The notes beneath the pieces are model-generated. The model ran no database searches. It saw only the letters and a list, made by a program, of their open reading frames with translations, and had not been told where the DNA came from. A stretch of DNA of 64,000 bases from Streptomyces sp. DG2A-72. GTDB taxonomy: Bacteria > Actinomycetota > Actinomycetes > Streptomycetales > Streptomycetaceae. The DNA is taken from the NCBI RefSeq assembly GCF_030499575.1, contig NZ_JASTLC010000001.1, forward strand, positions 868,001 through 932,000, written 5' to 3'. The translations under genes were made by a program, and so were the position numbers. How positions within the stretch are numbered: the stretch's first letter is position 1; each line of letters starts with the position of its first letter. Below, piece after piece: positions 33,201-41,180 of the stretch.

Positions 33201-34177
33201 TGCTGCTCGACGGCGCTGTCGTGGCGCGGCAGGAGAAGGTGGAGTACTACGAGGCGGACTGGGGCGCGGTGCCGATGTTCTTCCGCCACGAGGTGGCTCT
33301 CGGGGCGGGTGAGCACGTGCTCGACGTCGTGGCCGACGGCGACCGGGAGGCGGTGTTCGTCGACCTGGTGGCGCAGTCGACGGCACTGGTCAGTGGCGCC
33401 GGCTGGGAGGCGGAGTCGGGCGACTGGCACGGACGTACCGTCGAAGACACCGTCAGACGCGGCGAGTTGCAGCACTGCCACGCCGCCGTGCGGTCGCATC
33501 CCTTGCCGGACACCGAGTGGCTCAGCGGCCCGCCGGTGCTCGGCAGCCGCATGCTCCCCCTGCGGTCCACCGACGACGTGCATGCCTCAGCACAACGCTT
33601 CCGATTCACCGTGCCCCCGGGCACGGTCTCGATCGATCTGCCGCTGGCGATTCCCGCGCGGGTGCACGTCGGCAACGGCACGGAACGCCCCCTCGACGGC
33701 CAAGTGCTCACGCTGGACCGGCCGTTGGGGGAACTCACGGAGCTGGAGGTCGTCACCGCGCCCACGGCCCTCCTGCGCGGGGGCGCCGCGTGGCGGGGGC
33801 CCGCGCGGGTGCGTACGGTGCCCGAGCCGCTGGCTCTCGGGGACTGGAGCGCGCGGGGACTGGGCGGTTGGAGCGGGGGCGTGGCCTACGCGCGGATGGT
33901 CTATGTGCCGCCGGGGCCGGACCCCGTGCTGGATCTGGGACGGGTGCGGGGCAGCGTCGAGGTCGCGCTGGACGGGGAGGTGGTCGGCGAGGCGTTCTGC
34001 GCGCCGTACCGCTTCGCGCTGCCCGGCGCCGCTGGGCGCACCGTGCGGATCGAGGTGACCGTGTACAACACCCTGGCGCCGTATCTCGCCGAGGCGACAC
34101 CGACCGCCTGGGCCTTCCCGTCCCAGCTCGCGTCGGGTCTGCTGGGACCGGTGACGTTGCGGATTCCGCGCCCGTGA
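30257..34177 (+). CDS. GH106-type alpha-L-rhamnosidase-like glycoside hydrolase
   Basis: The 1306-residue protein starts at a GTG with AGGGGAAGG ahead and has no signal peptide, so it should act inside the cell. The N-terminal region fits the GH106 TIM-barrel pattern: DFGPTPLWWWSGAEVTRDRL, then LVVINLAPTGPSFGARADEP, GMRLWFYDQIGFSGANVQGG and IAGSFQDELPGTNSW (acidic residues of a retaining/inverting pair expected here), followed by HSSMAHLYGHERVWIEAFHS. C-terminal beta-sandwich parts follow to the end. GH106 enzymes cleave terminal alpha-L-rhamnose from plant pectins and flavonoid glycosides. The stop codon abuts the stop of the convergent LacI gene, with no terminator visible. Confidence 0.8.
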   Translation: MLSPELQRLFEDPPHDFGPTPLWWWSGAEVTRDRLEWQMRAFADGGVHNLVVINLAPTGPSFGARADEPAWFGEEWWARFTDACEIAAELGMRLWFYDQIGFSGANVQGGVTRRHPEAAGLALRTRTAAVHRGAVALRDGETLVGAYDADGRRLPDPVAVADGTQVQLIIAVPTAFDYLDPHAVGALMDAVHHEYDRRVPEYLGNVIAGSFQDELPGTNSWSRRFQEEFHVRRGYDLLDHLPALFGTRTTERTAKVRADYYAVRAELTEEALFRPLADWHRERGMLLGCDQSNPARAGYPAQSTQLYTDYFRTHRWYSAAGSDHHGDAKVHSSMAHLYGHERVWIEAFHSSGWGGTLEDTYDWLLPFLRSGANLYNPHASYFGTAGGWFEWAPPATDWRQPYWKQYPAFSRAVARICSIMSWGSHEADVAVLHPTATMQSLLPLDAPVHHFGDGRLGAPHTDADETQRHYLDLCGTNDWRCPRAGALDRRRVSFDVIDDDSLQRAKAADGALRIRDLRYSAVLLPSASVLEEETARRLTELLDAGGRVVVVGRPPATAAGLAGDDWVVAALLSHPRLERVHDAEAGAAAVADSAGHATGEVPLLVRRKGNAAVALVTGAFPDACVREPGARNHTTDPSRYARTSSVTVRAPVTEAEVWNPASGTRSPARVTVFEDGVSTIEVCLDGAPAVLVVWHEGAATSRGAVPPGSDESIIDVSTGWQGRLIPTMDNRWGDLALPAGSSVAEPQIWDMAWTEAEAPDAVWRRTRATYGNRVRVLPPVPAADAPEPLDAESVERVLDGELPLAPGWDVAVYSSSRGIPEPGGLLGTKGLVNEEFVRVPVPAGGTVSRVRAIVEADHRGPAELHVAAEAVKRVWWDGELLETGCGYLASAPVTVARARHVLEYELSDAQGRPSAISAAADTPLGSYFCLSEPDGFAARPRFMRLPDGVSPNGPVTYRARLRLARDGVRAVLVVGAAAAVTVLLDGAVVARQEKVEYYEADWGAVPMFFRHEVALGAGEHVLDVVADGDREAVFVDLVAQSTALVSGAGWEAESGDWHGRTVEDTVRRGELQHCHAAVRSHPLPDTEWLSGPPVLGSRMLPLRSTDDVHASAQRFRFTVPPGTVSIDLPLAIPARVHVGNGTERPLDGQVLTLDRPLGELTELEVVTAPTALLRGGAAWRGPARVRTVPEPLALGDWSARGLGGWSGGVAYARMVYVPPGPDPVLDLGRVRGSVEVALDGEVVGEAFCAPYRFALPGAAGRTVRIEVTVYNTLAPYLAEATPTAWAFPSQLASGLLGPVTLRIPRP

Positions 34178-35197
34178 TCAGAGGTCGGCCGGCGGCAGCG
34201 TCGAGTCCCGTACGACGAGGCCGGGCGCGAACACCCGGGTTTCGTGGACGTGTTCGGCGCGGGCCTCGATCTCGTCGAGCAGCATCTCGACGGCCGCCCG
34301 GCCGAGCTCCTCGACAGGCTGCCGGACCGTCGTGAGGGTCGTCGCCCCGAAGCTCGCGATGTCGAGGTCGCCGTAGCCGACCACCTGCACGTCCTCGGGG
34401 ATGCGCACGCCTCGGTCGGTCAGTCCGCGGCACAGTCCCGCGGCGAGGAAGTCGTTGGTGCAGAAGACCCCGTTGGGCAGCTCGGCGAGCTGGTCCGCGA
34501 TCTTCATGCCGTACGCCACCGTCATCTCCTGGGCGACGACCTGGTCGCAGCGCGCCTCCCGTCGGCTGCGCACCGCCTGCCGGGCGCCCTGGTAGCGGTC
34601 GGCGCACTGGCGGATCCCGCGCTCTCCGTTGACGACGAGGATGTCCCGCGCCCCGCGGTCCAGCAGGTGCTGCACGGCGATGCGCCCGCCGGCGATGTCG
34701 TCGACGGAGGCGGAGCAGCCTTCCCGCTCCGGTATCGCGCGGTCGGCCAGGACCAGCGGGATGCCACGATCGCGCAGCCGGGTCAGCCGCCCCGGATCGG
34801 CGCTGAGCGGAACGACCACGACACCGACGGCACGCTGCTCGACGAGCATGGTGAAGTAGCCCTGTTCGCGCTCCGGCGCGTCCCCGCTGTGACAGAGCAC
34901 GAGCGCATAGCCGTGGTCGTACGCCGCGTCGGCGGCGCCCCGTGCGATGCGCGCGTAGAAGGAGTTGGCCACGTCGGGCAGGACCAGCCCGATCGAGGAC
35001 GAGTGCCCGGTGCGCAGGCCGGAGGCGCCGGGGTGGGGGACGTAGTCGAGCGCCGCGATCGCGCTGCGGACGCGTTCGGCGGTCTGGGCGTTGACCCGCT
35101 CGGGCCGGTTGAGCACGTTCGACACCGTGGACACCGAGACGCCTGCCGCGGCGGCGACCTCCTGAATGCGGGCGGGGCGTGCCGAAATGGCGTCCAC
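34178..35197 (-). CDS. LacI-family transcriptional regulator (unit A)
   Basis: The 339-residue protein has an N-terminal LacI helix-turn-helix (IQEVAAAAGVSVSTVSNVLN, 11-30) with hinge helix near 55, and a periplasmic-binding-protein-like sensor: SIGLVLPDVANSFYARIARG, GVVVVPLSADP, PLVLADRAIP, DFLAAGLCRGLTDRGVRIPE. It starts at a GTG; a GAGGG lies very close upstream. Its own promoter region contains an AAAACG-ATTTT dyad, and similar dyads lie before the GH106, MFS and GH30 genes. I infer that it represses this whole set and is relieved by a rhamnose- or galactose-derived ligand. Confidence 0.92.
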   Translation of the reverse strand: MDAISARPARIQEVAAAAGVSVSTVSNVLNRPERVNAQTAERVRSAIAALDYVPHPGASGLRTGHSSSIGLVLPDVANSFYARIARGAADAAYDHGYALVLCHSGDAPEREQGYFTMLVEQRAVGVVVVPLSADPGRLTRLRDRGIPLVLADRAIPEREGCSASVDDIAGGRIAVQHLLDRGARDILVVNGERGIRQCADRYQGARQAVRSRREARCDQVVAQEMTVAYGMKIADQLAELPNGVFCTNDFLAAGLCRGLTDRGVRIPEDVQVVGYGDLDIASFGATTLTTVRQPVEELGRAAVEMLLDEIEARAEHVHETRVFAPGLVVRDSTLPPADL

Positions 35198-35272
35198 CCC
35201 CTCGCTGTGGCAGCCGTGCGACCAGGCACGACAGTGGTCCTCATGGGCGCCGCAAGTATAGCGCGGCTGCGC

Positions 35273-35285
35273 ATAAAACGATTTT
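35273..35285. promoter_or_regulatory. LacI-type operator, copy 3 (ATAAAACGATTTT)
   Basis: The dyad AAAACG-ATTTT lies 76 bases upstream of the LacI start. It matches copy 2 in nine of ten core positions and is consistent with autoregulation. Confidence 0.5.
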
Positions 35286-35333
35286 CCGTACGGATTCGTT
35301 CCCGGCCGGCGACCCGAGGGCCGAGGCCCGTGG

Positions 35334-35358
35334 AGGGGGCCGGTGTGCCCGGCCCCCT
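35334..35358 (-). terminator. Hairpin terminator after the GH30 gene
   Basis: AGGGGGCCGG (35334-35343) and CCGGCCCCCT (35349-35358) form a 10-bp stem with a 5-base loop, seven bases beyond the GH30 stop codon. Confidence 0.65.
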
Positions 35359-35365
35359 GCCTGGG

Positions 35366-38300
35366 TCAGCCGCGGGTCAGGGTGACCTTGTACTCCCGGG
35401 TCTGTGAGCCGTCTTCGCTGGTCACGGTGGCGACGTATACCGTCCTCGCCTCCTTGCGGACCGTCACCGTCGCGTACGGGTCGCGTGCCGTGGCCGTGAC
35501 CTGGGCCCGGTCCGGGCGGTCGGTCGTCACGCGGTGGTCGGTCTTCTCGGGGTCGAAGCCGGTGACGGGGACTCCGGCCACCTCGATCGACGCGGCCCCG
35601 GCGTCCGAGGAGACGCCGGGCGCCTTGGCGTACACCTCGATCTCGCCGAGGGTGATGTAACCGCCCGGGGGTGCCGTCATGACCACGCGCACCGCGTTCA
35701 CCGGTCCGTCGGCCGTCACCGGGACGTCGACGACGGGTGTGCCCTCGGTGCCGACGTCGACGGAGTCGCTCGCGTCGGTCCAGGTGCCGTCGGCCTGCCG
35801 GACCTGCACCTTCAGGGACTGCGCGATGCTGACGTTGCCGCCGTCCCGGTGGAAGTGGGTGACGACGCGGGTCAGGTCGCGGGCCTCAGGCAGCGTGAAG
35901 GTGATGGTGTCGGACGGGTTCTTCGTGCCCGACTTCCAGTTGGACCAGGCCTTCTCGGTGAGGTCGCCGTTGCGCAGGCGGTCGGCGGAGTAGCCGCTCT
36001 CGGTGAACGTGGCGCCGACCGTCACGTTCTCCTCGCGCGCGGCGTTCGTCTGGCGGGGTTCGGTGACCTGGACGCGTGCGGTCGCCGGGACGGTGGTGCC
36101 GTCGGGGAGGCGGGCGGTACCGCGCAGGGTCGTCACCCCGGCGTCGTCGAAGGCGCCGTCGGGTGCCGGGTCCCAGGTGACGGGGAGGTCGGGGGCGGCG
36201 CCGTGCCTGCCGACGCCGACGACCGTGGCGGGCAGGTCGGGCCGTCCGCCGGTGTAGGTCTTGGCGCGGGCGGGGAGGGTGGAGGCGATCGTGTCGACGG
36301 TGACGACCGCTTCGGCAGGGATGGTGCGCCCGCGTACGTCGGTCGCCTCGCCCTTCACGCGGACCGTGCCGGGCGTGCGCCACCGCGAGTCAGACGGGAT
36401 CTGCCACTGCACGGGGAGGGAGCCGCGGGCGCCGTCCCGGTAGACGGGCGTGACGGTGGCGGGGAGTTCGGGTGCGCGGCCGGGGACGGTGAACGCCTTC
36501 GCGGGCTCGGTGCGCAGCGCGGTCTCGTCGATCACGGTCCACCGCTGGTTCGCGTTGGACGTGGGCAGGTACGCCGACACGCGGGCGCCGTCCGCGGTGG
36601 ACTGCCCGGCGACGTCGATCAGGCGGCCGGTGGCGGCGTTGACGAAGGTCCAGCTGCCGTCCCCGGTCGTCGACATGATCCACTGCGCTTCCGGCCCGGA
36701 GCCGCCGGTGTCCTCAAGGACCGCCTCGTTGTCGCGTACGGCGAGGCGCTTGCCCGTCGCGGCGTTGACGAGGGCGTAGCGCTCACGGTTGCCGTCACCG
36801 CGGGTCAGCTTGCGCACCGACCACAGCTGGGACTCGGCGTTCGGGTCGTTCGTGCGGATGACGACGCCGTTGCCGTCGTCGGACGGGGCCAGGGACTTGC
36901 CGCTCTGCGCGCCCTGGAGCCGGTACTCGTGGCCGGGCTGGACGAGCGCGGCGTCCTTGGCGGTGCCGGAGACGCCGTCGACGAGGAAGGACGTCACCGA
37001 CTTCGCGGGCACGGTGAGTGTCGCGGAGGCGTCGGTCACCTTCACCGGCGTGCCCCGGACGAGCGCTCCGTCGGTGCTGGTGACGACGGGCGTCACCTTG
37101 GCGCCGGGCGCGATGTGCCGGAAGCGGGAGAGGTCCAGGGTCACGGCGCGCGGGGTCGTGCCGTTGTTGACGTGCACCACGGTCGCTCCGCGGCCGGACT
37201 TGCGAACGGCGGCGACGCTGGACCGGTCGTCGGCCTTCACGAAGTGGTCGCCGGGCCGGATGTGGTGGGTGAAGTTGCGGATCGTGTGGAACTTGGTGTT
37301 GGCGCGGATCGGGCAGGTCTGCGGCGTGTCCTTGGCGGTGCAGTTGAACGGGATGTGGATGCTGCCCCAGTTCTTCCCCGCCTGCGCCTGCGGGATGGAG
37401 TCCTCGATGGGCTGCCACAACACCCAGGCGGAGGGCTCCAGTTCGCGCATGTCGTCGACGATCCGGGTGGCGATGCCGAGGCCCGGCTCCATGCCGGTGA
37501 AGTCGGTGCCGGTGCCCCAGGTGCCCTCGACCTCGCTCATCCAGAACTTCTTGTCCGCGGCCTTGGCACTGTCGCGGGCGCTGGTGCGCATGCCGGTGCC
37601 GTAGGTGTGCACGTTGAGCTGGTCGACGGCGGCGCGCGAGGCGCTGTCGTAGGCGTTCCAGTTCTGGACGAAGATGCTGGGGTTCGTCTCGTCCATCGCG
37701 GAGATGGTGGCGCGGGTCCTGGCGTCGGCCAGGGCGCGGCTCAGGGCCTTGACGACCTTCTGCTGGAGCTCGGGGCCGGCGTGCGCGCCTTCCTGACGGC
37801 CGCCGGTGGGCTGTCCGTCGGGGCCCAACTGGGTTCCCCAGTAGTTGGTGTTGGGCTCGTTGAGCGGGGCGATGGTGTCGAACCTGATGCGGTGCTTCTT
37901 CTCCAGGTGGTCCGTCACCCGGGTCAGGTAGGTGGCGAAGTCGTCGACGCGGTCCGTGCGGATCTGGTCCGTGTTCGCGTCGAAGCCACCGGAGACGTAT
38001 CCGCTGACCGTCTGGAACCACGGCGGGGAGTTGCTGAACGCCTCCCAGCGGGTCACCTTGTCCTTGATCTGGTCCACCCACCAGCGCTGGTTCGCGTCGG
38101 CGGCCCAGTTCCAGTGGGCGGGGTTGTCGGGGTTCCACCAGTCCGTGTCTTCCCTGGTGGTGCCGACGGGGGCCTTCCAGAAGCCCTCCATGGTCGCGCC
38201 GGTCTTCATGTAGTCCTTGCGGACGTCGGGGGCGTTGCCGCCGCCGATGTTGTAGCGCGCGATGTTGAGGCGGAGACCGTCCTCGCCGAACAGCATGTCG

Positions 38301-38524
38301 ACGAGCTGCTTGCGGACGGGGTCCGGGTAGCCGCCGGTGGCGTTGGCGAACCACACCAGGCTCGTGCCCCACCCTTCGAACTCCTGCTGCTGGTACGACG
38401 GGTCGATGCGTACCGTGACCGCGTCGGCGGCAGCCGCCTGGGGCACGGCGGCAACGAGTCCCGCACCGAGGGCCAGCGGGACGGTGACCGCCAGGGCCCG
38501 GACGAGGCGATGTCTGCTGGACAT
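35366..38524 (-). CDS. Secreted GH30 glycoside hydrolase with ricin-type and Ig-like domains (endo-beta-1,6-galactanase-like)
   Basis: The 1052-residue protein has a signal peptide (about 1-33) and a GH30 barrel at about 38-520: FEGWGTSLVWFAN, ARYNIGGGNAPD, acid/base Glu223 in APLNEPNTNYWG and nucleophile Glu331 in FWMSEVEGTW. After it come a ricin-type beta-trefoil (ALVQPGHEYRLQGAQSGKSL, QLWSVRK, QWIMSTTGDGSW, NQRWTVID), two Ig-like domains (VPVYRDGARGSLPVQW-type and LPVTWDP) and an F5/8-type or Ig-like C-terminal module. The opening EFEGWGTSL pattern resembles endo-beta-1,6-galactanases, as known from S. avermitilis; this subgrouping is recall. It should cut arabinogalactan side chains outside the cell. 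A LacI-like dyad lies 50 bases upstream. Confidence 0.85.
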   Translation of the reverse strand: MSSRHRLVRALAVTVPLALGAGLVAAVPQAAAADAVTVRIDPSYQQQEFEGWGTSLVWFANATGGYPDPVRKQLVDMLFGEDGLRLNIARYNIGGGNAPDVRKDYMKTGATMEGFWKAPVGTTREDTDWWNPDNPAHWNWAADANQRWWVDQIKDKVTRWEAFSNSPPWFQTVSGYVSGGFDANTDQIRTDRVDDFATYLTRVTDHLEKKHRIRFDTIAPLNEPNTNYWGTQLGPDGQPTGGRQEGAHAGPELQQKVVKALSRALADARTRATISAMDETNPSIFVQNWNAYDSASRAAVDQLNVHTYGTGMRTSARDSAKAADKKFWMSEVEGTWGTGTDFTGMEPGLGIATRIVDDMRELEPSAWVLWQPIEDSIPQAQAGKNWGSIHIPFNCTAKDTPQTCPIRANTKFHTIRNFTHHIRPGDHFVKADDRSSVAAVRKSGRGATVVHVNNGTTPRAVTLDLSRFRHIAPGAKVTPVVTSTDGALVRGTPVKVTDASATLTVPAKSVTSFLVDGVSGTAKDAALVQPGHEYRLQGAQSGKSLAPSDDGNGVVIRTNDPNAESQLWSVRKLTRGDGNRERYALVNAATGKRLAVRDNEAVLEDTGGSGPEAQWIMSTTGDGSWTFVNAATGRLIDVAGQSTADGARVSAYLPTSNANQRWTVIDETALRTEPAKAFTVPGRAPELPATVTPVYRDGARGSLPVQWQIPSDSRWRTPGTVRVKGEATDVRGRTIPAEAVVTVDTIASTLPARAKTYTGGRPDLPATVVGVGRHGAAPDLPVTWDPAPDGAFDDAGVTTLRGTARLPDGTTVPATARVQVTEPRQTNAAREENVTVGATFTESGYSADRLRNGDLTEKAWSNWKSGTKNPSDTITFTLPEARDLTRVVTHFHRDGGNVSIAQSLKVQVRQADGTWTDASDSVDVGTEGTPVVDVPVTADGPVNAVRVVMTAPPGGYITLGEIEVYAKAPGVSSDAGAASIEVAGVPVTGFDPEKTDHRVTTDRPDRAQVTATARDPYATVTVRKEARTVYVATVTSEDGSQTREYKVTLTRG

Positions 38525-38573
38525 GGATTCCCTTCGGGAGCGAACAGAACCGCACAGAACCAATCGAGCTTCC

Positions 38574-38585
38574 CGAATGTTTTAG
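38574..38585. promoter_or_regulatory. LacI-type operator, copy 4 (reads CTAAAACATTCG on the minus strand)
   Basis: On the minus strand the left half CTAAAAC matches copy 2 exactly; the right half is degenerate (ATTCG). It lies 50 bases upstream of the GH30 start, in an AT-rich patch. Confidence 0.45.
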
Positions 38586-38662
38586 GACGGCACCCAACAC
38601 GTCAAGAGATGCGGCAGCTTCACACCTCTTGACGCGTACAACATCGATGAGCGTCCATGTAT

Positions 38663-38676
38663 CTAAACCACGTTTG
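38663..38676. promoter_or_regulatory. Possible weak LacI-type site CTAAACCACGTTTG
   Basis: It resembles copy 2 with one extra central base (TCTAAA, two bases, ACGTTT). It lies 25 bases before the family-5 binding-protein start. Spacing differs from the other sites, so support is low. Confidence 0.3.
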
Positions 38677-38700
38677 CTGTTATGGACAGACGGAGGCTCA

Positions 38701-40242
38701 GTGGCCGGTCCAGGCTTAGCCCGCACGCGTCCGATCGTCACGTCCCTGGCCGTTCTGCTCACCGTCTCCGGGTGCTCGGTGGCCGGCGCCGACCCCATCG
38801 GAGGCGGTCCCGACACCCTGCGCATCGTCCTTCCCGAGGAACCCCCGACCCTCGAACCCTGCGACGCCTCGCTCACCGCGACGGGCCGGGTGACGCGGGC
38901 CAACATCACGGAGGCGCTCACCGAGCGCGACGCGTCCACCGGCCGGCTTCAGCCGTCGCTGGCCACCAAGTGGACCCGTACGTCGGCCACTTCATGGACC
39001 TTCACGCTCCGGCCGGAGGTCAGATTCCACGACGGTTCGCCGTTCACGGCCGACGCTGCCGCCTTCTCGGTCAAGCGCGCCACGGACTCCCGTATCGACT
39101 GCAACGTCGACGGCTACATCTTCGCGGACAGTGAGCTGACCGCCGTACCGGTGAACGACACCACCCTCAAGGTCACCACCGCGAAACCGGACCCGATTCT
39201 GCCGCTGCGCCTGTCCTTCGTGGAGATCGTGCCGACGAGTACGGCGCCGAACTCCCGGGTGCGCGAGCCGGTCGGCACGGGGCCGTACCGGATCGATGAG
39301 TGGAGCGTGGGGCGCTTCCTGCGCCTGGAGCGCTTCTCCGGGTACTGGGGCCGAGCACCGGAGTTCGCCGCGGCCACCTATGCGTGGCGGGCGGAGGGGA
39401 GCGTGCGCGCGGCCATGGTGACCAACGACGAGGCGGACGTCGCGATCGGGCTCGCGCCCGAGGACGGGGCGGGCGACCGGGCGGTGGAGTTCCCCACCAA
39501 CGAGGTGTCGTACCTGCGGATGGACGCGAGCAAGCCGCCGCTGAACGACATCCGGATCCGACAGGCCGTCAACTACGCCGTCGACCGGGAAGGGTTGGTC
39601 ACCGCGGTCTTCGCCGGGCGGCCGACCGGCCAGCTCGTCGCCAAAGGCGTCACCGGCCACAACCCGCGCGTCCGGCCGTGGCCGTACGACCCGGACCGCG
39701 CGAAGGATCTCGTGGCCGAGGCCCGCGCCGACGGCGTCCCGACCGACCGGACCATCACCATCAACGGCCGCAACGGCATCTACCCGAAGGCCGCCGAGGC
39801 GATGGAGGTGGTGCAGGACGGCCTGCTCAAGGCCGGGCTGAAGGCCGAGATCAAGATGCTCGACGTCAACGCCTGGCTGGAGTACCTGCTGCGCCCCTTC
39901 CCGGCCGGAGACACCGGACCCGCCCTGCTCCAGGCACAGCACGGCAACCAGGCCGGGGACGCCGCGTTCACGATGGAGCAGATCTACGGCAGCAAGGGCG
40001 CCCAGAGCAGTTACGGCACCGCCGCGTTCGACGCGCTGATCGAGAGGGCGGAGCAGGCGTCGGGGCAGGAGCGACAGGAGGCGTTCGCGCAGGCGTTCGC
40101 CCACCAGAACGACGAGGTCGTACGGGACGCCGTCATGGCCAACATGACCGGCATCCTGGCGCTCTCCGAGAAGGTCCGCTACCGGCCGGACCCGTCCACG
40201 AACGACGAGATGCGGCTCGCCGACATGCGCCGCGCGGACTGA
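38701..40242 (+). CDS. ABC substrate-binding lipoprotein, family 5 (oligopeptide/oligosaccharide type)
   Basis: The 513-residue protein starts at a GTG with GACGGAGG ahead; the lipoprotein signal ends VLLTVSGCSV. Family-5 (SBP_bac_5/DppA-OppA) features are ANITEALTERDASTGRLQPS, FHDGSPFTADAAAFSV, VGTGPYRIDEW and DIRIRQAVNYAVDREGLV. The family mostly binds peptides, but some members bind oligosaccharides. It sits directly downstream of the GH30 galactanase-like gene and begins a four-gene importer operon, so an oligosaccharide ligand is plausible but unproven. Confidence 0.88.
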   Translation: MAGPGLARTRPIVTSLAVLLTVSGCSVAGADPIGGGPDTLRIVLPEEPPTLEPCDASLTATGRVTRANITEALTERDASTGRLQPSLATKWTRTSATSWTFTLRPEVRFHDGSPFTADAAAFSVKRATDSRIDCNVDGYIFADSELTAVPVNDTTLKVTTAKPDPILPLRLSFVEIVPTSTAPNSRVREPVGTGPYRIDEWSVGRFLRLERFSGYWGRAPEFAAATYAWRAEGSVRAAMVTNDEADVAIGLAPEDGAGDRAVEFPTNEVSYLRMDASKPPLNDIRIRQAVNYAVDREGLVTAVFAGRPTGQLVAKGVTGHNPRVRPWPYDPDRAKDLVAEARADGVPTDRTITINGRNGIYPKAAEAMEVVQDGLLKAGLKAEIKMLDVNAWLEYLLRPFPAGDTGPALLQAQHGNQAGDAAFTMEQIYGSKGAQSSYGTAAFDALIERAEQASGQERQEAFAQAFAHQNDEVVRDAVMANMTGILALSEKVRYRPDPSTNDEMRLADMRRAD

Positions 40243-40253
40243 GAGGGACGGAT

Positions 40254-41180
40254 GTGCTGACCCTGCTGCGCCGCCGTGCGGTCTCCAGCGTCATCCCGCT
40301 GCTGGTCGTCGTCCTCGGCGTGTTCTTCCTCGCCCGCCTCACCGGAGACCCCGCCAACCTGTACCTGCCGCTCAGCGCGACACCCGAGATGCGGGCGGAG
40401 TTCGCCGCCCGCAACGGCTTCGACGCGCCACTGATCAACCAGTTCGGCGACTACCTCGCCCAGGTCGCACGGATCGACTTCGGCGAGTCGCTGCGCACCG
40501 CCCAGCCGGCGAGCGAGGCGGTGCTCCGGGCCTTCCCCGCGACGATCCAGCTGGCGGGCTGGACGATGTTGCTCTCCATCGTGGGCGCCGTGGTGATCGG
40601 CAGCCTGGCGGCGTACCGGCCCAACTCGGCCATGGACCGGGTGGCGAGCCTTCTCTCCTCGACCGCCGCGAGCGTGCCCGACTTCTGGTTCGCCATCATG
40701 GGGGTGCTGGTCTTCGCGGTGTCGCTCGGCTGGCTGCCCACGTCCGGTACGAGCGGCGCGGCGGCCTGGGTGCTGCCCGTGGCCACGCTGTTCATCCGAC
40801 CGTTCGGGGTGCTGGTCCAGGTGGTGCGGGGCGCCATGGTCACCGCGCTCTCCGCGCCGTACGTGAAGGTGGCGCGCAGCAAGGGCGCCTCCGAGGCCCG
40901 GGTGGTGTTCGGGCACGCCCTGCGCAACGCGGCGGCTCCCGCACTCACCGTCGCGGGCGACCTCGCCGTGGGGCTGGTCAACGGGGCCGTCGTCGTCGAG
41001 ACCATCTTCGGCTGGCCCGGCATCGGCAAACTCATGATCGACTCGGTGCTGCAGCGGGACTTCGCGGTGTTGCAGGCCGCGGTTCTGCTCACGGCACTGG
41101 TGATCTTCGCGCTCAACATCCTGGTGGACCTCTGCCACGCGCTGCTCGATCCACGAGTACGGCAGCCGGCGGCGGCATGA
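40254..41180 (+). CDS. ABC permease, DppB/OppB type
   Basis: The 308-residue protein starts at a GTG after GAGAGGGACGGAT. It has six hydrophobic helices; the N-terminal helix is RRRAVSSVIPLLVVVLGVFF, followed by a long extracellular loop (NGFDAPLINQFGDYLAQVARI). The conserved cytoplasmic coupling motif is in YVKVARSKGASEARVVFGHA (EAA loop). It forms one half of the transmembrane channel with the next gene's N-terminal permease. The next gene's ATG overlaps its stop by four bases. Confidence 0.9.
   Translation: MLTLLRRRAVSSVIPLLVVVLGVFFLARLTGDPANLYLPLSATPEMRAEFAARNGFDAPLINQFGDYLAQVARIDFGESLRTAQPASEAVLRAFPATIQLAGWTMLLSIVGAVVIGSLAAYRPNSAMDRVASLLSSTAASVPDFWFAIMGVLVFAVSLGWLPTSGTSGAAAWVLPVATLFIRPFGVLVQVVRGAMVTALSAPYVKVARSKGASEARVVFGHALRNAAAPALTVAGDLAVGLVNGAVVVETIFGWPGIGKLMIDSVLQRDFAVLQAAVLLTALVIFALNILVDLCHALLDPRVRQPAAA

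Noticed and set aside
29969..33583. A 1204-codon open frame on the minus strand, antisense to the GH106 gene
   Set aside because: It is the GC-driven mirror of a well-supported gene. It has no recognisable domain, is Arg/His-rich and low in hydrophobic runs, and overlaps known genes on both ends.
35534..38632. A 1032-codon open frame on the plus strand, antisense to the GH30 gene
   Set aside because: Composition is Gly/Val/Arg-rich without domains; the opposite strand encodes a complete signal peptide, GH30 active site and lectin domain.
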